The notes under the pieces were generated by a model, which saw nothing but the letters and a program-made list of their open reading frames with translations, was not told where the DNA came from and did no database searches. Position numbers and translations under genes: made by a program. A stretch of 64,000 nt of DNA, taken from positions 1 through 64,000 of IMG/VR virus record IMGVR_UViG_3300046689_000570. One strand, given 5' to 3'. This DNA is from a virus. Below are positions 47,497-55,558 of this stretch, in pieces; within the stretch, counting starts at the first letter, position 1, and every line of letters starts with the position of its first letter.

Positions 47497-49933
47497 GTGT
47501 GCGAACTGTTCCCTCGGAGAAGTCTCCGTCTACACCCGCTGCCTGTGGGGAGACTTCCGCCAGTTCGACGTGGCGGATCCTGAGATCCTCATCCTCGGTG
47601 AGGCGCCTGGCTACAACGAGGACCTGAATGGCCGCGTCTTCATCGGCGCATCGGGAGAGCTGCTCACGCAGGGACTTGCACAGGTGGGACTCGACGATCC
47701 CTACTACATCACCAACGTAGCGAAGTGCGCGCCGCCCGGCAACAAGCTCCCCCGCGATGCGGTCAAAGGCTGCGCGGACTATCTCGAAGAAGAGATCGCG
47801 CAGGTCAAGCCCCAGTTCATCCTGGCGCTGGGCAACACCGCGATTCAGCGGCTCACTGGCAAGGGGAAGATCACCGAGCTGGCGGGCAAAGAGATATGGT
47901 CCGAGCGGTACAACTGCTGGATCGTCCCTGCGCTACACCCCGCTGCCATCCTGCGCAACATGGGTAAGCACGCGGGGTGGATCGCCGATCTCCAGCACTT
48001 CGCTGACCTCGTGCACGGCACGCTGCCGCAACACGTCCCGGTGCAGGCGGTGGAGATCGACACCCCGGAGAAGCTAGAGAAGCTCGCCGACCTCCTCCAA
48101 CGAGCGGGCAAGTTCTCGTTTGACTTCGAGGCTACACCCATCGAGTGGTGGGACAAGGATTGGAAGCCCTACTGCGTGAGCTTCTCCGTTGACGGTGGGC
48201 ACAGCTTTGTAATCCCGCTTGAACATCCACTGTGGCAAAACGAACACGGCGGCGCTCTCGTTCATCTCGCGAACGTGTACGCCTGGGCGCAGAAGCATCG
48301 TGACTTCTTCCAGGATCCGCAAGTTCTCAAGGTGGCGCACCAGCGGCTCTACGACACGCTCGCTTGGTGGCGGACGTTCCGCTATCAGATCGCGACGACG
48401 AACTGCTCAATGATCGCCTGTCATCTACTCGACGAGAACGAGCCGAAGAGTCTCAAGTGGCAAGGCCGCACCAAGCTGGGCTGGCCGGACTGGGACATCG
48501 ACGCGAAGAAGCTGCACCCCTGGCCTGACACGGTGCAGTACAACGGCACAGACTCCGCGGCTACGTTCAAGCTGATGTGGGAAGTCTACGAGCCGCTCTT
48601 GAGGCAGCGCGAACAGTGGGACTACTACACCCACCTGTGCATGCAGAACGCGGCCTGGATCGAGCGCATGATGTGGCGCGGCATGCCGATCGACGAGAAC
48701 GTCCGCCTCGACCGGCTGGCCACCGCAGTGCAGAGCAGCCAGGAGGCGCGGGAGGTGATCCCGGTAGCGAACCCCGGCTCGACCAAGCAGGTAGCGGCCT
48801 GGCTCTACGACGAGTTGCAGCTTCCCATCCTCAAGCTCACTCCAGCGGGTAAGCCCAGTACGGACGAGGATACGATCAATCGCCTCGCGCTCCTGGGCCA
48901 CGAGGCACCCAAGCAGGTGCTCACCTATCGAGGACACGAGAAGAACCGCACAACCTACATCGAGCCGATGGGGGACATGACGGCCCGCTCGTTCGACGGA
49001 CGGCTGCACCCCGACATCCGCATGGCAGTGGTGGAGACGGGGCGGCACAGCAGCTTCATGCACACCGTGCCCCGCGACAGCCTGATCCGTAGCATCCTAC
49101 GTTCCACGGATCCCAACTGGGAGCTGGTCGAGGTAGACCAGGCGCAGCTTGAGGCACGGCTGGCCGCGTGGGCGGCGGCCGGACGACCGCGCAGTTTCGA
49201 GAACGTCGACTGGTCGAAGGCGCGGATGCTGCACGCCTTCCTCGAAGGGCGGGATCTTTACCGTGAGATGGCGGGCGCAGGGCTGGGAAAGGACTGGCGA
49301 GATGTCACGACCAAAGAGCGGCAGGATATGGGCAAGGTCCCCGTCCTGGCGATGCTCTACAAGATTTCCTGGCGCGGTCTCCGCGAATATGCCTGGCGGT
49401 CGAATCAACTGGACTGGAGCGAAGCCTTTGCCAAGCACCTCTGGAGCACGTTCAATAATCTCTTCCCTGAGTTCCGCAAGTGGCACCAGTCTGAGTCCGA
49501 GAAGATCCTGGCGCGGGGCTGGGCCCGCACGGAACTCGGCCGTATTCGACATCTCCCAGATGCCTTCAGTCCCATCGAGCAGGTTCGCGAAGCTGCGGTT
49601 CGTAGTGGCATCAATATGCCGATCCAGGGCCTGGGCTCAGATATTACTCAGGCCGCAGGAATTCTGCTCGATCTTCGCCTGGATCCTGAGGAAGCCTTCA
49701 TCATCCACGAGATTCATGATGCCCTTCTACTGGCCGTCCGCAAGGATCAAGTAGCCAGCCTCACTCCGATACTCAAGCACTACATGGAGAAAGCTCACCT
49801 CTCCCTACGTCCACTGGGACTACACCTCCCCGATGGACTCCTGATCGCCGAAGAGAAGATCGGACCATGGGGTATGGGTGTGAGCCTGGAGAAGTATCAG
49901 ACCAGCGGAGCGGCAGTCCTGGGCCTTGTTTAG
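47480..49933 (+). CDS. Uracil-DNA glycosylase (family 4) fused to DNA polymerase I
   Basis: 817 residues from ATG 47480, with GGCAGGAGG upstream. Residues 1-180: UDG family 4 with iron-sulphur Cys 7, 10, 83, 98, LGEAPGYNED, GRVFIGASGELL, KCAPPGNKLPRDAVKGC and ALHPA (His153). Residues about 205-400: 3'-5' exonuclease with DFEA, VAHQRLYDTLAWW and YNGTD. Residues 400-817: A-family polymerase with motif A LVEVDQAQLEARLAAWAA, motif B lysine in GKVPVLAMLYKISWRG (the usual NFG/YG is changed), and motif C IHEIHDALLLAV (catalytic Asp kept, usual Glu is Ala). The fusion resembles the SPO1 polymerase. The main replicase of this phage. Confidence 0.9.
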   Translation: MPRNPECANCSLGEVSVYTRCLWGDFRQFDVADPEILILGEAPGYNEDLNGRVFIGASGELLTQGLAQVGLDDPYYITNVAKCAPPGNKLPRDAVKGCADYLEEEIAQVKPQFILALGNTAIQRLTGKGKITELAGKEIWSERYNCWIVPALHPAAILRNMGKHAGWIADLQHFADLVHGTLPQHVPVQAVEIDTPEKLEKLADLLQRAGKFSFDFEATPIEWWDKDWKPYCVSFSVDGGHSFVIPLEHPLWQNEHGGALVHLANVYAWAQKHRDFFQDPQVLKVAHQRLYDTLAWWRTFRYQIATTNCSMIACHLLDENEPKSLKWQGRTKLGWPDWDIDAKKLHPWPDTVQYNGTDSAATFKLMWEVYEPLLRQREQWDYYTHLCMQNAAWIERMMWRGMPIDENVRLDRLATAVQSSQEAREVIPVANPGSTKQVAAWLYDELQLPILKLTPAGKPSTDEDTINRLALLGHEAPKQVLTYRGHEKNRTTYIEPMGDMTARSFDGRLHPDIRMAVVETGRHSSFMHTVPRDSLIRSILRSTDPNWELVEVDQAQLEARLAAWAAAGRPRSFENVDWSKARMLHAFLEGRDLYREMAGAGLGKDWRDVTTKERQDMGKVPVLAMLYKISWRGLREYAWRSNQLDWSEAFAKHLWSTFNNLFPEFRKWHQSESEKILARGWARTELGRIRHLPDAFSPIEQVREAAVRSGINMPIQGLGSDITQAAGILLDLRLDPEEAFIIHEIHDALLLAVRKDQVASLTPILKHYMEKAHLSLRPLGLHLPDGLLIAEEKIGPWGMGVSLEKYQTSGAAVLGLV

Positions 49934-49957
49934 GGCGTACCCCTTGGCTGCGCCGCC

Positions 49958-49987
49958 TTGACACGGCTGGACCGATTTTGCGATACT
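49958..49987 (+). promoter_or_regulatory. Rightward phage promoter of the recombination/nucleotide operon
   Basis: TTGACA, 18 bases, GATACT with TGC before the -10; CGATTTTGCGA in the spacer region. A 150-base leader follows, with AAGCTcccgccAGCTT hairpin near 50091-50096, before the next start. Confidence 0.7.
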
Positions 49988-50114
49988 TTGCGAGCCGAGC
50001 AGCGAGCGCCATCGAGACTCGGCAGCCAGCAAGCTGGTCATCTCTCAGGTAAGAGGGGCAAGTCTAACGAGAGAAGGTACTAAGCTCCCGCCAGCTTAAT
50101 TTGAGGGAGTCTAC

Positions 50115-50279
50115 ATGTTCTCCATGGAGGAGTACCTGAAGATGCTAGGAGATCCTGGACGGCTGACGAACTGGAAGTGGGATCTGTTCGAGCTGCTCGC
50201 GGGCCGCTCTTCACAGGCGCTGAAGAGCGCCGCACACGTAGCCACTTCCACTGCCCGAGCCAAGGGAATGTTCAAGTAA
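50115..50279 (+). CDS. 54-residue hypothetical protein
   Basis: ATG 50115, five bases after GAGGGAG; stop TAA. Amphipathic helical sequence MFSMEEYLKMLGDPG, WKWDLFELLAG, then QALKSAAHVATSTARAKG. First gene of the operon behind the 49958 promoter. It could be a leader or regulator. No family was recognised. Confidence 0.6.
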   Translation: MFSMEEYLKMLGDPGRLTNWKWDLFELLAGRSSQALKSAAHVATSTARAKGMFK

Positions 50280-50307
50280 TCTAGTCACGTGTGAGAGGTC
50301 AGTCTAG

Positions 50308-51357
50308 ATGACGACACTCGAACTGGGAACCACCCTCTTCAACGACGGGGCGATCTGCCCCAAGCGGTACGACTACCACGCGAACCTGAAGCTAGTGCCC
50401 AAGGCCCGCAATATTCGGCGCCCGCTGCGTCGAGGGATCTGGGTGCATTCCTGTCTGGAGCACGCCTCGAAGGGCGGCCTCTGGGAAGATCGACTCGCAC
50501 AGTTGGTGGACTGGGCCAACGAGCACGACATCCCCGAAGAAGACTACGAGCCTATCCACCAGGAAACCATGGACATCATGATGGGCTACAGCGCCTACTG
50601 GTCCAGATTTCCGCACCTGAAGCCAGAGCCAATCATCGCCGAGCAGGCGCTCACTGCGTACATCAAGTCGCTCGACGTCACCCTCTCTGCCACGGTGGAC
50701 CTGCTCGCCAAGTACAAGGGACACACCGTCCTGTGGGAGTACAAGAGCACGATGCACATCCCGCCTGCGAACTGGCGGGCCATCGACCCGCAGACTGCGA
50801 TTCAGTACATCGTAGCTAAGGCCAATGGGATCCAGATTGATGGGATCGTGTTTGACTACCTGCTCACTCAGCCGCCTCCCATCCCGCAGGTCCTGAAAGA
50901 CGGGACCATCTCGAAGCGGGCAATCACCACCACGTCGGTGATCTTCGACCGAACTGCACAGGGGTTGGACATCCTGCCGAAGGCTTCCGCTCCTGAGCGT
51001 GATGAGTACCTCGCTGCGCAGCGGGTGCGGCTGGTCTCCGACGAGAAGTTCTACCAGCGGTATGAAGTGTTCCGCCCTGAGTCCTACATCAAAGAGACCG
51101 CCAAAGACATCGCTGGGGTGGTCGCTCATCTCCGGCTCTGCCAGGAGCGCGGGCACTGGCCGAGAGCCTTTCATCCCGTCATGTGTACCCGGATGTGCCA
51201 GTATTCCGAGCTGTGCAGTCTGGAGTATATGAGCGGGAAGCCCAGCTTAATGCGGGAGGAAGAGTTTGACTTAGATGACGGGACCCGCGAGGGCCGCTTT
51301 GATCCCCTGACATCCAGCTTGCTTTCAAGCAGCGGAGAAGAGGAAGCCCCGTGGTAA
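50308..51357 (+). CDS. Cas4/RecB-like PD-(D/E)XK nuclease
   Basis: 349 residues. Cys17 in GAICPKRYDYH, a GIWVHSCLEH helix, catalytic Asp in LSATVDLLAKY, and WEYKS as the E-x-K part of the active site; then DPQTAIQYIVA as the QxxY-like motif and a C-terminal CTRMCQYSELC. The four Cys suggest an iron-sulphur cluster as in Cas4/AddB. Phage exonucleases of this family process DNA ends for recombination. Its stop overlaps the next ATG (TAATG), the Sak4-like gene, which fits a two-gene recombination unit. Confidence 0.8.
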   Translation: MTTLELGTTLFNDGAICPKRYDYHANLKLVPKARNIRRPLRRGIWVHSCLEHASKGGLWEDRLAQLVDWANEHDIPEEDYEPIHQETMDIMMGYSAYWSRFPHLKPEPIIAEQALTAYIKSLDVTLSATVDLLAKYKGHTVLWEYKSTMHIPPANWRAIDPQTAIQYIVAKANGIQIDGIVFDYLLTQPPPIPQVLKDGTISKRAITTTSVIFDRTAQGLDILPKASAPERDEYLAAQRVRLVSDEKFYQRYEVFRPESYIKETAKDIAGVVAHLRLCQERGHWPRAFHPVMCTRMCQYSELCSLEYMSGKPSLMREEEFDLDDGTREGRFDPLTSSLLSSSGEEEAPW

Positions 51358-52247
51358 TGAATGCAGTCCAGATCATGGATCCCGACAACATCGTCTCCGG
51401 TAAGTTCGGACGATGGGGGATCTACGGGGAGAACGGAGTAGGGAAGACCTTCGTTGCCCGCTCCATTCCACCCAACCTGCCAACCTGGGTCATCAGCGCC
51501 GACCAGGAGAACATCAAGCCACTCAAGGGAATCCCGCACATCAAGGCGACCAAGATCAACCACTGGAACGATCTCGGCTCGATCTTGCAGGTCCTGCATG
51601 CGGGGCTGCTGCTCCCGAACGGACAGCCCAACCCCGACGTGTTGAGCGGGAAGAAGCCCTTCTTCCGGGTGATCATGTTCGACACCTGGACGCGGATCCA
51701 ATCGCTCGCAGTAAACAAGGTCATCGGCTACGAGCGCCTGACGCCGCAGCAAGCCATGAAGTTTCTCGAAGTGGGACCCAAGACCCCGCGTGGTTGGGAG
51801 CCGTGGCAACAGGTCGGCGCCCTGGCGGGGGAGTGGATGCGCTACTTCGAGGAGCTACCCATCCACGTACTCTTCTTGTTCCAGGAGGGGACCCGCGAAG
51901 GGGTCGACGAGAACTTCCAGAAAGTCTCGAAGATCGGACCGGACCTCACGCCCTCCGCGTTGCGCCACGCGAAGGACACCCTGGAAGTGATTGGCCGACT
52001 GTACGTCACCCTCGGCCAGGACGAATCCCAAGACGAATCTGCACAGGAGGAGAAGCCGATCGACCTGGAGGCGGTCCTGAGCGGCGCACCGCAGGCCAGC
52101 CCCTGGATGGATCCCGCTGCGAGAGAGGTGCGGAACTTGCTGATCGGCAAGCATCCAAACTACTTCGCCAAGGGCCCCACCCACAAGCTAGGGAGAATCA
52201 TCCCTGACTTTACGTTCCAGCATCTGCTCGATTCCCTCGAACCCTAA
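51357..52247 (+). CDS. Sak4-like RecA-fold ATPase
   Basis: 296 residues from ATG 51357 (TAATG overlap). Walker A IYGENGVGKT near residue 20-29, Walker B-like FRVIMFDTW, and a GLLLPNG loop. The 'SADQEN' stretch after Walker A is the usual second acidic site of the AAA_24/Sak4 family. The protein would be a single-strand annealing or recombinase ATPase, partnered by the preceding nuclease and following SSB-like protein. Confidence 0.75.
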   Translation: MNAVQIMDPDNIVSGKFGRWGIYGENGVGKTFVARSIPPNLPTWVISADQENIKPLKGIPHIKATKINHWNDLGSILQVLHAGLLLPNGQPNPDVLSGKKPFFRVIMFDTWTRIQSLAVNKVIGYERLTPQQAMKFLEVGPKTPRGWEPWQQVGALAGEWMRYFEELPIHVLFLFQEGTREGVDENFQKVSKIGPDLTPSALRHAKDTLEVIGRLYVTLGQDESQDESAQEEKPIDLEAVLSGAPQASPWMDPAAREVRNLLIGKHPNYFAKGPTHKLGRIIPDFTFQHLLDSLEP

Positions 52248-52279
52248 TCAATTCCACATCCCATGAGGAGTGAGATTCA

Positions 52280-52867
52280 ATGGCCTGGCATCCTATCACG
52301 ATCGACGACTCGTTCTTCAACACTGGTGGCGGCTCGGTCAAGGTGGCCGAAGGCAACTACCTGTTCAAGCTGGTCGGCATCACCCCCTCCAAGGCGGACT
52401 ACGAAGGCGAGCCGCACTACCGGGTGGGACTGATCTTCACCGACGGACCCGACCCCGCCGCCAAGGGCAGCAAGATCGAGTACATCTGGACCTTCAAGGG
52501 CGAGGCACAGTTCTCCGGCGGCACCATCATGGAGGCCCTCGGCGCCAAGCTGGACAGCTTCAAGGGTAAGTCCTGGAGCACCTACGAGCAGTGGGCGGCG
52601 TTCGCCGCAACCCTGGCCACCGCGCTGGCCGACAAGCCGGTCGGTGGCACGGTGATCGACCGTACCTACAACGGCAAAATCTCGTCCCGTGTGGACAAGG
52701 TGTGGCCGGCACGGGAGTGGGAGAATCGCCGGGGCGCGGTCATCGCGTCGAACCAGGCTCCTGCGGCAGTCGGGGCCGCTAACGGCACCTACGCTCCGCC
52801 TGCTCCTCCGACCGGGCCCAGCGAAGACTTCATGGCGGATGTGAACGCCATGTTCCCCTCCAGCTAA
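52280..52867 (+). CDS. SSB-like protein
   Basis: 195 residues. The first 120 residues are beta-rich with an acidic/aromatic pattern (YLFKLVGITPSKADYEGEPHYRVGLIFTD, IEYIWTFKGEAQFSGG). The C-terminus is a flexible Ala/Pro linker with a DFMADVNAMFPSS acidic-hydrophobic tip, the classic interaction tail of SSB proteins. It lies between a RecA-like ATPase and a nuclease. The OB-fold is inferred, not proven. Confidence 0.65.
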   Translation: MAWHPITIDDSFFNTGGGSVKVAEGNYLFKLVGITPSKADYEGEPHYRVGLIFTDGPDPAAKGSKIEYIWTFKGEAQFSGGTIMEALGAKLDSFKGKSWSTYEQWAAFAATLATALADKPVGGTVIDRTYNGKISSRVDKVWPAREWENRRGAVIASNQAPAAVGAANGTYAPPAPPTGPSEDFMADVNAMFPSS

Positions 52868-52880
52868 GGGAGCGACGCAC

Positions 52881-53615
52881 ATGGGTTCGACCGCGGCACA
52901 CACTAACCTGAAGCGGAATCTCGCTCAGAGCTTCCGTGCACAGGGGTGGTTGACGTGGTCGAACCCTGCGAATGCGAGAACGGGGCGGGGACGCTCAGAC
53001 TTAGAAGTCTGTGCGGCAGGGCTGTTCATCGCAGTCGAAGTAAAGACAGGAGGTGGAAAGCTCACCCCGCCCCAACACCTCCGCCTTACCAGAGTCAACC
53101 ATCACGGCGGGTTAGGTTTCACCGCTCGTAGCACCTACGCGGCCCTCCGTGCCATTCAGCAGTGGATTACCACGCGAGATACTAGAGGAGTCCTGATGCC
53201 TGACGATTTTGAACTCGATGTCGATGCCCTCTTTGCTGAAGCCGAAGAGCACGTCCCCACCACCAACGTAGAAGACGAGAAGGCCGCGGCTCTGGCCGAA
53301 GCGGCACGCACTCTAGCTCCCGCCCAGGTGGCACAGGCTGCCGAGGTCACCACGTCCTCCGATACCCCCACCCGAGCAGAGTTCAACGAGGTGCTGCGGA
53401 TCACCAAGCAGAACGAGCAGCGGCTGGATCGCATCCTCGCCAACTCGGAGCAGCTTCTGCGCCAGCTTCAGGTCAGCAAACCGCAAACCGCCGAGGAGCC
53501 CCCCGAAGTGGCAGAGGTCCCCGTCGACGCCAGCGGCGAAGTGGACATTGCCGGCATGTTCGGTGAGACTGAGACCCCCAAGCCTGCGACGCGGCGGCGA
53601 TCCCCTAAGAAGTAG
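52881..53615 (+). CDS. VRR-NUC-like nuclease with acidic tail
   Basis: 244 residues. Residues 1-100: KRNLAQSFRAQGW, GRGRSDLEV (catalytic Asp), FIAVEVKTGGGKLTPPQ (E-x-K), a small resolvase- or VRR-NUC-like restriction fold. Residues 115-244: acidic and helical, with LDVDALFAEAEEHV and VDIAGMFGETETP, then a basic end. It may combine a Holliday-junction or end nuclease with a regulatory tail. The tail motif recurs in other phage proteins here. Confidence 0.7.
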   Translation: MGSTAAHTNLKRNLAQSFRAQGWLTWSNPANARTGRGRSDLEVCAAGLFIAVEVKTGGGKLTPPQHLRLTRVNHHGGLGFTARSTYAALRAIQQWITTRDTRGVLMPDDFELDVDALFAEAEEHVPTTNVEDEKAAALAEAARTLAPAQVAQAAEVTTSSDTPTRAEFNEVLRITKQNEQRLDRILANSEQLLRQLQVSKPQTAEEPPEVAEVPVDASGEVDIAGMFGETETPKPATRRRSPKK

Positions 53616-53625
53616 GGGAGAGATC

Positions 53626-53838
53626 ATGTCGCGACCAACCACCAGTCCACGGGAGCTGCACGTACAGGCTCCCGACCTCATCCCGCAGCTCGACCTCCTG
53701 GCCCGCTACATGGGCGAGACGCGCTCCGTAGCGACCCGGATCCTCCTGAGAACGGGGATCCTGACGACTCTAGAGACTGCGGGTTTCCAGAGTCTCGAAG
53801 AGTTGAGCGAGCACTTAGAGAAGAAAGGAGCACAATGA
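53626..53838 (+). CDS. Small putative ribbon-helix-helix protein
   Basis: 70 residues from ATG 53626 (GGGGAGAG upstream). LHVQAPDLIPQLDLLARYMGETRSVATRILLRTG recalls the strand-helix-helix order of ribbon-helix-helix regulators, and a charged helix follows. Ends with an ATGA overlap into the 3D-domain gene. DNA binding is a guess from fold. Confidence 0.5.
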   Translation: MSRPTTSPRELHVQAPDLIPQLDLLARYMGETRSVATRILLRTGILTTLETAGFQSLEELSEHLEKKGAQ

Positions 53839-54209
53839 CGGCAGCTCTACGGGTGTTCCTGGATGCGAGCCTACTTGCCGCCATCCTGGCGGTGACGGTC
53901 TCCAGTTCAGGAACACCCGCGCAGACCCGTCCCCTGAACCAGCGCACGATTGACGCCAAGATCACCGCCTATTGTTTGTCGGGCACCACTTATACCGGAA
54001 CCCCGGTGCGGCCTGGCGTAGTAGCGGTAGATCCCGACTGGATCCCACTGGGCGCCACGATCAGCATCGAGGGACTGCCCACCCTCTACACCGCAGAGGA
54101 TAAAGGAGTGGGCGTAAGGGGGCCGCAGGTAGACCTCTGGATGGAGTCCTGTGAAGATGCGACCCAATGGGGAGTCCATTACCGAGAGGTCTCCTGGTGG
54201 ATGCAATAA
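53835..54209 (+). CDS. Secreted 3D-domain (RlpA/MltA-like) protein
   Basis: 124 residues. Residues 3-30 are a signal peptide-like segment (LRVFLDASLLAAILAVTVSSSGTPA). Residues 40-124 match the 3D domain: ITAYCLSGTTYTGTPVRPGVVAVDPDWIPLGATISIEG, then EDKGVGVRGPQVDLWMESC. The three Asp (VDPD, EDKG, VDLW) define the fold, a double-psi barrel found in lytic transglycosylases. Expression in the DNA-metabolism operon, rather than with the lysin, is unexpected; an envelope or superinfection role is possible. Confidence 0.8.
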   Translation: MTAALRVFLDASLLAAILAVTVSSSGTPAQTRPLNQRTIDAKITAYCLSGTTYTGTPVRPGVVAVDPDWIPLGATISIEGLPTLYTAEDKGVGVRGPQVDLWMESCEDATQWGVHYREVSWWMQ

Positions 54210-54225
54210 CGAAGAGGAGTATCGA

Positions 54226-54441
54226 ATGGAAGCCAACCAGGGCTACTGCGTGAAGTGCCGCAAGCCGCAAGAGATGCGAGACACCTCGCTGACCTGGGCC
54301 AACCCTCGGCAGATTAGCGCCGCTCGACGGGGACGGTGCGCTACCTGCGGTACAGGTATGTTCAAGATCCTGCCCAAAGTGGAGCAGGAAGAGGCCAAGG
54401 CAGAGCTTCGGCGCCAAGAGCAGTCCCCCATCGCCAGCTAA
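54226..54441 (+). CDS. DUF5679-like zinc-ribbon protein
   Basis: 71 residues from ATG 54226 (GAAGAGGAG upstream). GYCVKCRKPQEMRDTS then GRCATCGTGMFKI gives a Cys4 zinc ribbon, a small family common in phages. The role is unknown; probably binds nucleic acid. Confidence 0.65.
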   Translation: MEANQGYCVKCRKPQEMRDTSLTWANPRQISAARRGRCATCGTGMFKILPKVEQEEAKAELRRQEQSPIAS

Positions 54442-54470
54442 GAGGCTCGTCTGCGCCTTGATAGCGGACC

Positions 54471-54509
54471 CCCCTGTGCGTGTGAGTTCCCGGCTTGCAC
54501 GCACAGGGG
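54471..54509. repeat. Perfect hairpin made of two inverted 9-mers
   Basis: CCCCTGTGCGTG and CACGCACAGGGG, 15-base loop, in the gap before the dCTP deaminase gene. Each arm contains the dispersed word GCACAGGGG, so the hairpin is also a divergent pair of that site. There is no T-run, so an operator is as likely as a terminator. Confidence 0.65.
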
Positions 54510-54527
54510 TTCTCCTGAGGAGGTAGC

Positions 54528-55049
54528 TTGATTCTCTCCGACGAGAGCATTCGTCAGCGCACCTGGAGGTGGCCCTCCGAAGGCAAACCCGCCCCTCTGG
54601 TAGAGCGGGCACAGTGGAGCAATGTGCAGCCCGCGAGCCTAGACCTGCAACTGGGCTTCGAGTTCCAGCGGACGTGGTGGCCATTCGGCCGCAAGTGGCG
54701 CACGTCAGCTAATTACAGCGGTCATGGATTCTGGATGTGGCCCAAAGAATTTATGCTGGGCCATAGCTGGGAGATCCTGAACCTGCCTGCGGACATCGGC
54801 GCCCTGTGCAGCGGCACCAGCACCAACGGGCGTAAGGGGCTGATGATCGAGAATGCGGGCTGGGTGGATCCTGGCTTCTGTGGTCAGCTTACGTTCGAGC
54901 TGTACAACCAGCGGTGGTTCCCCCTCTGGATAGACCCTGGCCAGATCATTGCACAGCTCATTTTCTTCCAGACCGACCGCCCCTCTGAGCACCCTTACGG
55001 AGAGCGGGGCCGCTACCAGAATCAGATGGGAGCAGTGGTTGCCCGATAG
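54528..55049 (+). CDS. dcd: dCTP deaminase, possibly bifunctional with dUTPase
   Basis: 173 residues; the TTG start (GAGGAGG just upstream) is fixed by the family's 'MILSDxxI' beginning. Key segment GTSTNGRKGLMIENAGWVDPGFCGQLTFELYN aligns with RSSLxRxGL...IDPGF.G..TLEL. The catalytic Glu is in FEL and the serine and arginine sites are kept. Where monofunctional enzymes have His (TAHRIDPG) this protein has AGWVDPG, as in the bifunctional dCTP deaminase-dUTPase of Mycobacterium and Methanocaldococcus. No separate dUTPase gene was seen. Makes dUMP/dUTP from dCTP for thymidylate synthesis by ThyX just downstream. Confidence 0.85.
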   Translation: MILSDESIRQRTWRWPSEGKPAPLVERAQWSNVQPASLDLQLGFEFQRTWWPFGRKWRTSANYSGHGFWMWPKEFMLGHSWEILNLPADIGALCSGTSTNGRKGLMIENAGWVDPGFCGQLTFELYNQRWFPLWIDPGQIIAQLIFFQTDRPSEHPYGERGRYQNQMGAVVAR

Positions 55050-55065
55050 AGAAGAGAGAACGTGA

Positions 55066-55116
55066 CGTGAGCATCGTGATGGTTTTCTTCTTCGCAGCAA
55101 AGTGGTGGGACAGGTA
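55066..55116 (+). other. Possible 16-codon leader peptide
   Basis: GTG start after a GAGAAGAGAG stretch, then a very hydrophobic short frame (VMVFFFAAKWW) ending at TAA just before the next ATG. It could be a leader peptide or chance. Confidence 0.2.
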
Positions 55117-55117
55117 A

Positions 55118-55558
55118 ATGACCGAGACCAACGAGCCCCGCGAGGGGCGTGACGAGCGGCTGCTGAGCGCGGAGGATCTCCAGGGCTTCCATGAGGATCT
55201 CTCCGTAAGCATCTTTACCAATGAGGACATTGCACTCCTGCTCGATCACATCGACGCCCTGACCGAGCAGCTTGCCGCCGCCGAGGGCCGGGCCGTGCTC
55301 GGTACGATCTGGCGGGCTCGGGTGCGGGCCGCACTGCACGAGTTGAATACCTGTCGGCATGACGGCTGGTGTCATCATCGCTATGAGGCTCGGCATATTT
55401 TGGCGGGTGAGCGCGATGCAGACATCCTGCCCAGTCTGACACCGCCGGCCGCGCCCGCGCCCGAGGAAGCCCACTCGCTGCGGGCGCGGCCCACCGGCTG
55501 GAGCAGCGTGTGGCACGACCGCCATGTGCAGCGCGCAGAGGGGGAGGAGAAAGCGTGA
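55118..55558 (+). CDS. Hypothetical acidic protein
   Basis: 146 residues, ATG one base after a TAA. Helical with LLDHIDALTEQLAAAEG coiled coil, then CRHDGWCHHRYEARHILAG with Cys/His residues that may hold a metal. Coupled to thyX by GTGA. No family recognised. Confidence 0.55.
   Translation: MTETNEPREGRDERLLSAEDLQGFHEDLSVSIFTNEDIALLLDHIDALTEQLAAAEGRAVLGTIWRARVRAALHELNTCRHDGWCHHRYEARHILAGERDADILPSLTPPAAPAPEEAHSLRARPTGWSSVWHDRHVQRAEGEEKA

Noticed and set aside
54458-54490. TTGATA as a -35 of a further promoter in the dCTP deaminase leader
   Set aside because: No acceptable -10 at 16-19 bases; the hairpin of inverted 9-mers occupies this place.
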